Assembly: GCA_025642065.1 (NCBI GenBank)
Contig: JAODUP010000045.1
Span: forward strand, 228,501-292,500
DNA: 64,000 nucleotides
Direction of reading: 5' to 3'
Origin: Paralvinella palmiformis
Taxonomy: Eukaryota; Annelida; Polychaeta; Terebellida; Alvinellidae
The position numbers and the translations under genes were made by a program. Below are positions 37,136 to 50,299 of the stretch, in pieces. Within the stretch, counting starts at the first letter, position 1. Every line of letters begins with the position of its first letter. The notes under the pieces were generated by a model. It did no database searches. It saw nothing but the letters and a program-made list of their open reading frames with translations, and was not told the origin of the DNA.

Positions 37136-37931
37136 TCAATAACTATTAATACTGACGATGCCATCATTCTGGACTCGGTGTTTGTCCCAAAGACTCTCAA
37201 CAACCACCATATATATGATGTTATATATTCCGACTGTAATGAGAGCCTTAACAACTGTTATCAACCGTAATCTGTTTATTGAGGTGTCACAGGTAGGCAA
37301 CAATGAAAACACTGATATGAGCAAGTGTTCTAAATGGTAGATATATATAGTCAGTATTTGGAAATAATATATCAAATATCCATAGCAATAAAATAAAATC
37401 AATATTTTCCATCTTCTGTTGCTTGTCACTGTAACCCTTCCGGAGTATGGTCAAAGTTTTTGTCTCTCTAATATCGACTAATTATCTACAGCTCTATACC
37501 AACCTGATATGTTGTCTATAAAATTAATAAGTTACCTAGCACACTCGTCACTTCAATTGTTAATGCTATTTTGCATGTGCCAGTATTAAAAGAAAGCATT
37601 TGTCAATGAATACGTGTCATGATACTAGTAAATAAATACGTACACTTTATGTTACAGAACATATTTACTTTAGTATTTTTAACAGGCACCGATTTGTGTT
37701 CTGTAATGATTTCTTTCTCATTATGTGATAAGTGTCATCTTTATTAATATTTGACAGGCGAATTCTATCAAATACGAAATTAACATTCAACTTGCTGAAT
37801 ACAAACAACAAGTTGCTATTTTAACATTAATATATTACAGTGAGCTTACCATTTACTGTATAAATAGATTTCATTATGTATTGGGTGGATTATCATTCCA
37901 ATCAACATGAGTCATTCGCTGGATGGCCAAC

Positions 37932-37932
37932 T

Positions 37933-38006
<74 letters not shown>

Positions 38007-38119
38007 TTGAAATTTATTCTATTAAATATTCTAGCTTAATATGTATCTCAACAAAAACAGTTTAAAATTCATAATCTGGACTAAATATCAATGAAGAAAT
38101 GTCACTGAAATATATATGA

Positions 38120-38187
<68 letters not shown>
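37932..38187. repeat. C tract, (CT)n, (AT)n and a second long (AT)n
   Basis: A run of C and (CT)n at 37932-37970 passes into (AT)n at 37974-38002. After about 120 bp of unique sequence, a further (AT)n of about 60 bp occupies 38126-38187. Confidence 0.9.
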
Positions 38188-38188
<1 letters not shown>

Positions 38189-38512
38189 CAACTCGTTTGA
38201 TGGATAAATAATCAAACAAACGGTTTCTTTTCTCGATTTTACTCTTGTATTAAAAACTGTTTATTCGCTATTTCAATAGCTAACATTGTTTCTCTATTCA
38301 GAAAGACATATTAATTTGTACCGATATCTGCTGGAGGTACATAATGATATTACTTACTGACCATTTGTAATATCGTATTTTAAGTTAGGGGGAGGGGAAG
38401 CTATTTTTCTTTTTGTCGTATTATATTATGCCTTCAAGTTATAGCGGCGTAATATAATTATATGTTTATGACACAAATATAATAATAATGGCCGAAAGTA
38501 AGGGAGACATAT

Positions 38513-38742
38513 GGTCTGTAATTTACAGCTTCACCACGGGAACTAATTCTAAATAAATTTAGAATTTACAATAGATGGCATATTCTGCGGAGAAAACCTT
38601 GCCAGTTGCTTGGTTGAATGAAAAACTCCTCCTACCATACTACCATGGTCGGGATTCGAACCCTCCGACCTCCCGCACACCGTGACCATGAGTAAGAAAG
38701 ACCCACGCTCTTATCCACTAGGCAATAGAGGCAATTTTATCA
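38513..38742 (-). mobile_element. tRNA-derived SINE, family D
   Basis: On the minus strand the head (from about 38737) reads gcctctattgcctagtggat (box A) and, after 50 nt, gggttcgaatccc (box B, perfect). The body contains gtttttcattcaaccaagca, gttttctccgcagaatatgc and a palindromic AT-rich end (ctaaatttatttag). The same body and end occur at about 120-240 on the + strand. Confidence 0.78.
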
Positions 38743-38867
38743 TCCACACATATTGCTAAGCCGTTGCAGTATAAACTACCCGTTAAGTGTCCGTAAGATG
38801 TTGAATTATTTAGCAGAGCGGTCTGTCGTCGGTGGATCGTCTGTGGTCAGTCGATCATCCCATTTGG

Positions 38868-39012
38868 CAGTGACGACCCTCAGGGTATTTCGGCTCCATC
38901 TTTCCGTACTGCTCCCCTGTGAGTGGTGGGGGAGGAGTGTTTCTCAACCACTCCAACATAGAGGCTGTGCCGAATAAGCGTCTGGGGATTCTCCCCGAAC
39001 AACAAAGCCAAA
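38868..39012 (+). mobile_element. SINE family B, 3' part only
   Basis: This begins within the body (gacgaccctcagggtatttc) and runs to the family end (ggggattctccccgaacaac). The tRNA-related head is absent. The upstream sequence shows no family B similarity, so it is a 5'-truncated copy. Confidence 0.75.
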
Positions 39013-41074
39013 GCCATAGAGTGAAGTGGCACTCATATAACTTGGTGATATTAAAGCCACGCATCGTTCCTACGGAGAATATGGAAGATTCTGAGATATG
39101 GAAAGAACAGTCTCAATAAGCTGGAAAACACACACAGAAAAAAACGTTAATGATGTTCAATCTCAGTCGACAGCATTCACCGCCTCATGATGCGGATATC
39201 CGAATCCATCAATTAGACATAGCGTCTCTTCTGTGCATGGCTCGAACAAAGGTGTCCAACTACAGCCGTCCACTAAAGCAGGTATCCACGAGTACATGAG
39301 CTGGATACAACTTCAAACTACCATCTGGAGATGTGCTCTCAGCACCGATCCAACCCCGTGCTGCACTATCCTGACAATAATAAGTTAGAGCCAATCAGCC
39401 GATGTGTCACATCTTCCTGAATCGGTACCGAAAATTAATAAACATGAATGCTCATCCTCATAACCTTAATCCGCTGCAATTCTGGAGCTGATCCACTATT
39501 CGCATTTCAGCATCTTACTTCTGTGCCCGTCGCGGGGATGGAGCCTAAACTCCAAAACACAGCCACTGCTGTCGTGGAAGAGGAATGTTATGAGGATAAT
39601 GATCCCGATGTAGCAGCATCAATAGATTGAATCGTTGACAGACGTTTATATATTGATTGATAACGGTACTGAAGTAATTGTGTTGACCAGTTTAGGTGAA
39701 TGCTTGTAGTACGAGGTTAATATGGATCAGCGACTTGAATCTGTTAGGATCGCATTTGATTAACGAAATTATTGACTTTAATTTGATATTCGTTACTCAA
39801 AAGACGTCATTATATATGTTAAGAATTACCATATATGCCTGAAACTGATGAGGCTTATTGATTATAATTTATAATTTGTAATTGTATTCTCTTACCACAA
39901 AAAATATACATTTTGCCACCAAAATCGAGTCTCTGTTTCAACAAGAGGATGGTATAAGGCTACAACACTGTTTTCTAATAAATAGTTGGTGGCCATTTTC
40001 AATTTCGCAAATACAGTATTTCCCCAATAGTACAACCTTTTCATCATCAGCATCATCATATTATTATTATTAATAAGATCTTATCTAGTAGAAAAATCAA
40101 TAAAACATTTTGTTTCTTCTTTTCTAAAAACAGGTATTGCTAATCTGCTACTGCACTACAAAGATTTCTTTTAGTTTTCGGCAAACCTTTATTCAGTCTA
40201 AAGGAAATCTATTTCGTAATAAATCGCTTCGTTGTTCAATACAACACGCCAACTATCATAGGCTAATGTTTTAACAAAATTCTAACACCGAGGTTCTCAA
40301 GATCATTTGTTATCAGCTAACCTTTATCTCAAACAATGATCACAATGTCGCCCCCGCGTCTATCAGCCGCTGACGGCATAACAATTTAATTTGCGTAATT
40401 ACTGAACATAAACCACAAGTACACCCTTGAAGCTGATAAATGGTGCACCTCGGGGGGGGGGGGGAGGAATTTGGTCTGTACACTTTATTTGTTCATACAG
40501 AATTGATGTCTATAAAGTTTGATAGTGACTGAAGGTTGGCAACATGATTTTAATTGATAGGATGTGTAAGTAGTAAGCTGTATGCCTTATACTCCTAAAG
40601 TAACTGGGAAGGTATAGGAGTATACCGTCACTAAAAGAAACTGAGTACAAAGATAAATTAAAGACAAAAAAGAGATAAACGGATCATCTGCGAAAGAAGA
40701 TAATAGTTATCTGACGAAGTTAAAACCCTTTCTTTGTATGTAAATTTTTCTTTATGACAAATGTGCAGATGCAAGAAAACAAATATGTATAATGAGATTG
40801 GCCACAAAATATAAATATATTCAATGAAACCGAACCAGAAACTAGATTTTTGTTGTTTAACAAAAACTAATACAGAGTCAAATTGTAGAACTTATTTATT
40901 TATTTAACCCAAATCTAGCTCACAATTTAGTACTAAATCCGCAAATATTCGCATTGTTTAAGAAAACAAAAAGCACTTGAACTTAAACAAGTGTCTGGCA
41001 CTTATAGTCCACTTCTACATTCAAATGAATAAAGATAACGTGGAAAGTTAGAATATTTACATATACACAAAAAA

Positions 41075-43172
41075 ATGTATCGACGAGAAGTGATCACAGT
41101 AATCAGCATATTATTGATAATTAATCGACCTGTGTTCAGCAATCAGGATTATAAATATTACGAAAATGGCGCCGTCTTTAAATCTTACTCCGAGATTAAT
41201 GATTATCTGGATATTTCCAAAAAGATTGACGAGATGTCGCTAACAGTCCAGGAACTGGAACGTAATATCACCAAATACTCGGAGAGGTAAAACTTGTTCA
41301 ACAAAATATTAATTGTTCAGTATTATTATAATAAATAACTACATTATGTTATTGTTAGACGTTTTATATTATAATACTTATACGTCATGTTAATTTGTTT
41401 TCTTCACAACTAAATAATTAAAATTTAATTCAATTAAATTATCATTAAACTTAGAATCTAATGTAGATAAATAAAGTGGAACTTTTGATCTGTCTTCATA
41501 AGATCCGCATTTTTTAGCATGATAATTGATATGACAATTTAAATATTTTTTTCGCAATTATAATTATAGAGATGCCACAGTTTCCAAAATGCGAGCCATC
41601 AGATTATCAGTTGACAAATTAGAAGGTCGGTTCATTATTAACCCGAAATTTTTCTGTAGCAGAGGATTAAGAATTACGTAAAGCGGCAATTTATCGGTTT
41701 TATAAACAAAAATCTATATATGTACCATTGACCTAAATAATGTGTACATGAATGGTTAGAATTATTGACGTCACATATACGTACAGGAAGTGGTTGCGGT
41801 GGAGGTCAGTTCCAGTGTGGTGGTTTATTTTCGAGATGTATCCCGTCATTTCTGACTTGTGATGGATATAAAGATTGCGAAAATGGAGAAGACGAAGAAC
41901 ACTGTGGTGAGAATAATTACGTAACAATGTAGTCTCTATTTAGTTGTGTATAATATGTTTGATGATCACAACAGACTTTACGCTTGTGTGTATGTGTGTG
42001 CGTGTGTGTGTGCGCACGAGTTTGGTAACTGGGAAATTTGGTTTTCTGTAAATGATCACGTTTGACAATGTGAGACTTGTTTTTCTGGCCATTATTTGAT
42101 GTTTAATGTTACGCACATCGTTAAGTTTCATAATATAAAACTTACGTTGAAAATGTTAAATTTGTCATAGATAGGCTATTTGAGGTTGGTGACGAATGGA
42201 CCTGCCATGTGATTTACGACCATTGTACACCACATCCCATTAAAGATGTGTATAGTATGGTCAAGGTTACTGAACATAAAGTAACGAATTACTTCAAGGC
42301 TCAGTCAGAGGTAAAATGCACCAACACAACATTACGCGATGATAGAAATCCTCATCATAACGTGTCAACGTATAAACATCTCGAACAATTATAATATGGT
42401 GGCTTCCACGACGCGAGATTACATTCTTAATAAACGTTACTTAATACTTTACCATTTGACAAAAACTCCTAAACACTAATATTTTGAATACTTAGCTACG
42501 ACACAATCAGTGTTATCAATTAAAGCTCCACACTAAACATTTTATATCGATATACAATAAGATTCAGTTGTTTTGGTATATTATTGTTAATGGCAACTAA
42601 AAGGAGACCACACTAGATTAACTTCCTGCGCCGATACGTTTTAGTGCACTCACTGACTAACTCACTGACTGACTCACGGACTGACTGATTCACAGACCGA
42701 CCGATTCACGGACAGACCGACCGACCGACCTGACCGATCAACCGACCGACCTGACCCACTCACTCACTCACTCACTCACTCACTCGATAGGCAATAGTTA
42801 TCCACTGTTAGAAGCACAAAGAGTGTCTATTAAGCCACCACCGACTAATCAAAGTATTTCTTTATTTGCTATAAATGTTTTATTCGTTATGGTGGACTGT
42901 CTTTTCAATAAACCCGGATGTTATGAAAATTCCAGGTAACAATCAAATTCAAGGCATCCTTGATCTCACCATGGATGCAGACCACCGTTTTCGGATATTG
43001 TCAAGGTCACTATGTCTACGGACTGCGCACTCTGGATTACGGCTGTAGTCTGCAGCCGAGCGTACAGATGACTGGTATCTTTGAGGGCGATAATAAGAAT
43101 ATTTGCCACGTTACCATGTACAGACTTGGCGGAGAAGTATGTGGCAGAGCAACGTGGAAAAAAATGTTTTGA
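41075..43172 (+). CDS. Secreted LDLa/coiled-coil protein resembling giant-haemoglobin linker chains, 5 exons
   Basis: Exons: 41075-41286, 41570-41625, 41787-41906, 42171-42310, 42936-43172. Phases join without a break into 765 nt, or 254 residues plus TGA. Residues 1-22 are a signal peptide (hydrophobic core VISILLIIN). Residues about 37-89 are rich in heptad-like hydrophobic spacing and are probably a coiled coil. Residues 90-129 form one LDL-receptor class A module with six cysteines and the calcium motif DGYKDCENGEDE. Residues 130-254 form a cysteine-containing domain (GDEWTCH, VTNYFKAQ, GYCQGHYVYG). Length, order and motif spacing match annelid extracellular haemoglobin linker chains (coiled coil, LDLa, beta-barrel), which scaffold globin dodecamers in the blood. 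The donor of exon 2 (GTCGGT) is weak. AATAAA occurs at 43195 and 43209. The assignment rests on architecture; another secreted LDLa protein is possible. Confidence 0.75.
42640..42786. repeat. Tetranucleotide-type repeat (gact/gacc/cact) in LDLa-gene intron 4
   Basis: Units of actcactgact, gaccgaccgacc and cactcactcact follow one another over about 140 bp. It lies in the intron between exons 4 and 5 of the LDLa gene. Confidence 0.85.
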
Positions 43173-43316
43173 TGGACCTGATAGATAATGTAAAAATAAA
43201 ACACGGTGAATAAATTACAGACTACTCTCTGTGTGTGTGTGTGTGTGTGTGTGGATCATCTCTCATAAAAAAGATCTATTCAGATAAGTGACAAACCTTT
43301 TGTTTATTTTGATTTG

Positions 43317-43347
<31 letters not shown>

Positions 43348-44421
43348 GACAAGAAATAACTGATGGGGTGACACGAAGAGGTTAAAAAAGCCGTACGTGT
43401 TTTTGTTCACGGATAGAGAAAAGTTGCGTATTGCACCAAGTATAGCCTACTAGCTAAATCACAACAGAAATAAATTATTATTCAGCGACGGAGTGATAAT
43501 GAGACAAACGAACATATGAACAATGGATATTATGTCGATCTAAACATGAATACTAAAGCGACGAAACAGTGCTACATTGTTCAGCAGGTGTGTGTGCATG
43601 TGTGTGTGTGTGTGCGCGCGCGCGCGTGTGTGTCTGTGTGTGTGTGTGTTATAATCGAGTGTTGCGTGGTGTGCCACACACCTTGCTCTTTCACCTGGCT
43701 CATTATACTCACGCCATCCCACACATACTTACATACACATCACTCCGACGACAAAGTCCCGATATTGTCCTTTCAGAAGAGTTTCCCCCCCCCCTTCAAA
43801 TGTCTATGTATCACCTAGACAACGTTGGCGCCGAGAAATAAACGGAAAAAACGTCACGCAGTTCTTACTCCGACCTGTCAAAACACGACCACTTACTGAC
43901 TTAGCTGCTCCAACAAAGAAACATTCTCGCTCAGGTTCAGCCAGTTTTTACTCTGTGCACTGCCATCCTTCTGACCTGTTTGTGCCTGTCTAGTAATAAT
44001 TAGATCGCTGTTAATTAGCCATAATTATGTGTTAATTATCAGCGATGACCCGCCATTCAGAAGGTTAACAACAGACGAGCAGACGGGAACTCGCTATAAA
44101 CGAAAAGTGTCATTCGGCTACTTCAGTTACGTCGATTCACGAAATACAAAACACAAATCGGACTCTATTGATTTTCCAACAAAAACACGACGACTGGAAT
44201 ATGGCCCGCGGATTACAGATATATTAGTGCTTTAATTTCTACTGACCGAAAAGGAATTGATATTACGGCGTGGTGTCTGTTCGTGGTGTGTGTATATAGG
44301 TGTAGTTGTATTGCTGCCAACTATCAGATGGGATAACAGACATTACCTAGTAGTGTTCTTGTTGGCCCATCAACAATATAGGACAGACACACACAGACAC
44401 CAGCTATTTTATTACTCTAAC
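43173..44421. other. LDLa gene 3' side and upstream of the membrane-protein gene
   Basis: Two AATAAA signals (43195, 43209), then (TG)n at about 43228-43252, (AT)n at 43319-43344 and a (TG)n/(CG)n tract at about 43588-43650. Short open frames over these are repeat-driven. No gene seen. Confidence 0.5.
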
Positions 44422-45758
44422 ATGGAGGATGTATCCAGCACAGAATATAAGGTATGTCAATTGTGTTATAATAGAAAAGAGCATTAAAATCTATCCATAG
44501 TACCTTGTATCAATTTAACGTTCAGAGGCGCTTTATTCATGTCACATCATAGGTCGATATCTCCTTGTAGATAAAAAGACGCCCTTTTAACAAGCCAAAC
44601 ATTCAACTGATGCTATTGAAAACTTCAGCTTTTCTGACAAGGAAAACTCTGTAATACTAATTACGTCACTATTTATCTGTTCATACATAATCTATCGGCA
44701 ACTCGATTTTATGGTAACATCATAGGCGTCTAAAAGTTAAGCGATTCGCCACACGAAATTCTTAGCCAATCAAACCGGAAATAAATTATATATTTCATCA
44801 TCCACTTCCTCCTTCTTTCACGTACAATAAATGACTTATAATCTTCGAATTTTGGAATACAAAAAATACATATCTAAAAATCTAGAACGTATACGAATTA
44901 GAGTACGAGTGTCGAAGTGTTCTGTCTCAAGTAACGAAGTCCAGAGATGTGGAGTTACTTTTAATTGCCATTATGGAAATGAATAAACATTTTGAGAGAT
45001 TAGCCGATTATCTTAATCTGGAGTTGACCTTGTCAACCGGAAACAAACAATATTCATCAAACGATAAGTTTGTGTTGTTTTTAAATCTAAAATACATTTT
45101 CACTGACTCTCAAAACGAGACTGGACATTTTACTTCAGAACGTCTAATACGTCATCAGTTTATCTAATTTGTTAATACATTTTTTTAATCAGAGCTGAGT
45201 TTTAAAGGTACAATGAACTAGATTAAGTATCTAATCCGTGAAGAAATTACCGGCATGTTGGTCTGGAATTCGAATCCTTTTAGCTACTCGAAGAAAATTA
45301 TATGTTAAATATTTGGTGACCAAATGTCGCAGACATCTATAAGTTCACCAGCTGTTGTTATTATTATATCAGCTGATTATTATAGTTCTCAGTTGATTTA
45401 TCTCCTCTTTGTGAAAATTACCTATGGATAAAGTTGGTAAATACGTCCACGGTAGCAACTAGACTATAAAATATGAAGTTACAAACTACTTCAGTGCTCG
45501 GACAGTAAATAGAATCACCTGACACTGCACGATATAAAGCCGGACTTCGTTTCATAACGTGTTCATGAATAAACATTTCCGAAATACCTAATACCTCAGC
45601 ACATGATATTAATGTTAAGTTTGTATTGTTTTGGTCTGCATGCCATTGGTGAATATCTCTTTTTCGTGAATATTAATGAACGCTAAATTCACGTTTAAGC
45701 TTTAGTCATTTTGAACGAATGGATATAAGATGAAAGAATCAGTCGTAAAATTAAACAA

Positions 45759-45799
<41 letters not shown>

Positions 45800-46929
45800 C
45801 ATTTCGTTAATAAATGGATCAGCAAATGCCAATGTTGAAACTCCTGTCCAACGAATGCTATTAAATAAAAGTTTTATGGCATTTAAAAACAAAACAAATT
45901 GCAAATAAAATAAATTAATCAGTTTTATTCATCCCCACTATTATTCATTTTGTTTCACTAGCATCTATCCAATAACGTGGCGCCCCCTGTCGAAAACGGA
46001 CAAGAAATTCCAACTTTGGAGCAATCTTCTAAACCGGAAGTTGACAGAATACATACTGACGAAGCTACCTGCCAATCTCCGCCAGAACCAACAAACTCCA
46101 GACCTCGAAGTTTATTAGCCCATGAGTCAGCTATAGAATACGACTCTTTCTCTTACGTGACGCTTCCTAATTCGGCACCTCCCGATGTACTAGCTAGATG
46201 GCGCCACATGAGGATCCACGGAGGCGCTCATGGGATTACCATTAGTGAACGTGGCGGAGTGAGTAGCTGGGAAGATGAAACTTGTTGCAAAAAATTGCTT
46301 CGTAGACGGATTATATTGTTTTTGGTTCTTCTTCTAACTGGCGTTGTAATGGCTTCCGTTACCGTGGCTACAGTTTGGATTACGGAAAGTAATAAGCACA
46401 AATATACACACAGTAAGTTATTAATGTGTTAAGACGTAAATATATGTTAGATTTTTGTAACATCTATGGCTAAAAACCCTCAATCAGAGCTCTTTTGTTC
46501 AAACATTTTGGAACTCCTTGAATAACTAGTGAATTGAATTATCTATAAGCATAGAAGTAAATTTAACACGCACACACGAAGATGATGATAATGATGATTG
46601 TTGATGTATGTGTGTGTGTGTGGACAGATATAAAGATAGATAGATTGATTGATATAATGTCCCGTATGGGATAGATATAGAAGGATAGATAGAGAAGGAG
46701 ATGCACACACACACACACACACACACACACCCCACCCCACACACATACACAACACACAGAGAGAGAGAGAGAGAGAATGTGTGTGTGTATAAATGTAATT
46801 TTTTATCAAGTTTTTCGCGGTTGACTATTGATTTCTATAATACATTAATGGTTATCACCTGCATTAATTTATACACTATGCCGTTTTGTTTCAGGTAAGA
46901 ATACTACTGAGTTGATGTATTCATCGTAA
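44422..46929 (+). CDS. Unrecognised type II single-pass membrane protein, 2-3 exons
   Basis: The first exon, 44422-44451 (ATG plus ten codons, phase 0), ends at GTATGT. The second, 45962-46412, begins after a good pyrimidine-rich acceptor and ends at GTAAGT in phase 1. A possible last exon, 46895-46929, follows gttttgtttcag and would add eleven residues and a TAA. The protein would be about 171 residues. Residues 11-120 are hydrophilic and Pro/Ser/Glu-rich. Cys-Cys-Lys-Lys and a run of arginines then precede one strong membrane segment (about residues 127-149, IILFLVLLLTGVV). A short polar tail follows. The positive-inside rule puts the N-terminus in the cytoplasm. No catalytic motif is visible and I do not recognise the family. 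The short final exon is uncertain; a longer extracellular part may be encoded by exons I could not find. Confidence 0.5.
46606..46788. repeat. (TG)n ... (AC)n (GA)n compound repeat
   Basis: A (TG)n tract (46606-46622), gata-rich spacer, (CA)n (46703-46730) and (GA)n (46758-46776). Because TG and CA tracts are complementary, the flanks can pair as a long imperfect hairpin. It lies in the last intron of the membrane-protein model. Confidence 0.85.
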
Positions 46930-49900
46930 CGTGACACATACTGAAGTTTAGGTCTTTTCTCTCTCACAAATGAGTCATCGTGATTATGACACCATTCAGT
47001 TGACACCATTCAGATGACGTCATTATATCGTTAGTTCCCTCTCCAGGAGCCAGCCTCACTTTGGTGGATTAGAAACCCCCCAAATAACTGGAAGGGGCCA
47101 ATAATTCCTATATACAGCGACTTGTTAAAAATTGCTATAACTAAATCATGAGTTGTTAACTGTTTCTGTTATGACCCTGAAACCATGTCATAATGTTACC
47201 TTACAAAACTAAGAATCAGGTAAAGAGTTTTAGATGTGAGAGGGTTCTAAGTGGAAACATTTATCTGTTTTGTTTATGTAAATGATGTAAATTACTGGTG
47301 ATGATGGTCTGAATCCCATCATCCTTATAGTTTACTGGAAGTGGTGAATGCTTCAAACCACAACTCAGTCTCCTGTAAATACTTCTGTGTTCTATTTTTG
47401 AATTCTGACAATCGCTAGGTGAATAGAGACTACGCATGTTTGTAGGATAATAATACATGAAATAAAACTGATATAGAATTCTATTACCTTAAATCAACAC
47501 AATAGAAAAGCAGTAACTGTACTCAGTCAAAATAACACGATCAGTTTCGGTTGTAGTAATCTTTTTCAGGTGCCTTGGGAGAATATGTTAAAGGTTATAG
47601 AAACCGTGGATGGATCTTAATAAAACTTGACTTATTACACTTTATGTCAGTAGGATGTTTTCCTATCCAAAGAAGAACTACAGGCTTTCGTTTTGCTGCG
47701 AAGAAAATCATACGTTAAAAATAACATTCGAAGCAGGTTTGTTTTAGAACTAAATCAAAAGTGGCTTAAAATCTACATGCCATACCCTTTACTTGCGTCA
47801 ACCTTCAACCAATTAGCGTATGCAGCCAAAACACGCCTCCCCACACTCAATACCTGTCACTTCTATGAACTACACTTTAGAATATTTATAAATAGTTTGC
47901 TGTTAGGATGTCTTCGGCTTACTACCACAGTTAGCATTAATTTCTATGTCCTAGTTAAATAATGATTGATAATTGACCTATTTATACACATTTGGCTGTG
48001 TATGTTAATGAATATTAATATAAGAATGACGAAAGACGACATAAAAATTAAGAAGAAAAAAATGATTTCATGCATACATAAACTAGTTTGGTTTTCAAGA
48101 ATTTGTTTTCTTAAATACGAAAACGGAGAGACTCCTGGTAATTGACGTAATTGTTCTTCTCAGGAATAGAGTTAAAGATGGTTTTAGAACTAATCGTGAA
48201 AACATTAAGCTGGAGGTTATTGAATAACGAGATATGAGTTAAAAAACCTTCAGATTGCAAGATTTAAACTTGGGTGAAGACCCGTTCCAAGGAAAATTAT
48301 GGCGATAGATGCAATTGACGACTAGTGATCTAGATTCAGAGAAAATTACGTGAAAGATTGTTTTGCAATTCTATCCTCAGTAGACCACCCCTCGTGAATA
48401 TTGGGTGAAAAGTTTGACATTAGTAAGAGTATGTGTTGAGGAAAAACCTAAGGAGTGATGAAATCCTTCAATAAAAGAATAAATTAACGAGTTACAGCTG
48501 AGGTTTCTCCAGTAATGTAGATTACTGAAAGATAATTTAAACTGTGATTTAAAATATGACAGTCAAAATATATTAAAACCAATGTCTTTTGTAAATAATT
48601 TCCCCTAAAAAGTATATTCTTTTGCTTATTTCGTAAGTAATCTTAAGACTTGGTTTCGTGTTCCTTCCGTAGAGGGCTTATGTGGCGCCATCGGAATCCT
48701 CGCTGGAAATAAACTCTATATACTTTCTCTATGATCAGATATTAAATAGCAAAATTCAAATACCCCAGTGAAGTTTCCAAGAGATTGTTGAGTTATTTTA
48801 TAAGTTGAATGATTATTAATGAAAATGTTTAAATCCAAATTATGCATTCGTTTAATAGTCGATGAGATTTATCGCCATTTATGAAGCAGAGCTGATCGTT
48901 CCATCGAATCGATTCATCGGATAATCATGAATCTTGATGTTTCACGAGTGAGAAGGATTGTCACTTTGTTCTCTGAGCTATCATTCTCGTAATTATAACG
49001 ATTATATATTAAACGTGAGTAAGAAATGGGCAATAATAACGATTATTGAGATTAAGTACCCGAAGAGAAAACAAGCCTATTGTCGGAAACCGTATACGTT
49101 TGTTATCTGACATATACTTGCATTTTATCAGTTTTTATCAGTATAGGCCCTTTAGCCAAATGAAGATGTTCCAGCTACACATTAGCTATTCAGAGATTAA
49201 TGGGTGTATTTGATAGCCCAGGTAGAATCTAAAAAAACTGTAGCTTTATAGAAGACGAATATCATTTTATTATGATGCGTCCATTGTATGACATTATTCG
49301 ACAAACTTATATATCCCAGTACTGCATAGAAAGATCTCCAGTCAACTTTGTCTATATACTTTCGTCTAAATCAGAAACGGTTATTAAAAGACCAGCGATG
49401 TATTCAAATTACACTAAGAATTTATGGGTTTTTCTTAAATTATTTATTTTTCATCAAGCTGATCTCACGCGTCAACAAATGTATAAGCTGTATGTACCAC
49501 GGGCCCATGGCGTTTATCTACTTCTAAATAAACTTATAAAAAAACACCCCCAAAAACCAGACTACATGTACAGTAAAATTACCTCCATATAATTAAAATA
49601 AATAAAAACTATAACAACGTTTTTGTTTACAAAGTGATCTGAGCTCCGACAACTATCGACCGGTAACTTTATTTTCGCTCTATTCAACAACATTCACTTC
49701 CTAACTGGGTCTTAAGATTATCGATCCATCTCTATCCAATAATATTAATGTTTTATATCCGATTGGAATATAGTGGACCATATTTTGTAATTATCTACCG
49801 GAGTAAAACAAAAACCCGCTGTCGTAAGCTTCGTTTGACCGCAACGACATTACACCCAAAATTATGACATCATTCGAGATGCAATTCAAGTAAACGAAAA

Positions 49901-50299
49901 CAAAGGTGCCTATTTTTTTTTAGCAATAAACGATACGAAAAATAACACACATTTACGTTGATGTCAGCATAACGTTTTATTTGACATAAGTCTAGAGTTG
50001 ACATTTAATATGGAATTTAGTTTTTGTATTTTTTGGGACTTACTTTTTCCGTTACATCCCTTCATAAAAATTTAGTTTGTTTCGGGTTTGTAAACAGTTC
50101 ATATTGCGTTGTATGATTGGTTAAATTATTGTCATGGGAATGCACATGGAACGGAACAGAGAAGAAAGTGTTAAATCGACTCTTATTGCAGGAACACACA
50201 GTATTTATTTCACATCACGTGTCTCAATAGTGGATGGTAGTATCGACGTGAAAGTTGATAACCGTGTTAAACTGGCTGTAAAAAGTCATGGCGTTCAAT
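46930..50299. other. No recognised gene
   Basis: AT-rich DNA with two longer frames on the + strand (47693-47962 and 49272-49592, 89 and 106 codons). Neither has a recognisable motif, and neither joins the membrane-protein exons in phase with convincing splice sites. Further exons of that gene could be hidden here. Confidence 0.4.

Larger units (their letters stand above)
33040..41074. other. Gene-poor interval between NUP42 and the LDLa gene
   Basis: Besides SINE B, SINE D, LINE-B and microsatellites described separately, it holds mostly AT-rich sequence. Two stretches have protein-like minus-strand frames without recognisable family: about 34600-34760 and about 39180-39640. Neither has supporting splice structure that I could make convincing. 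Confidence 0.45.

Noticed and set aside
47693..47962. 89-codon + strand frame
   Set aside because: No motif and no upstream or downstream exon evidence.
49272..49592. 106-codon + strand frame
   Set aside because: No recognisable motif, no splice link to neighbours; kept only as an unsupported open frame.
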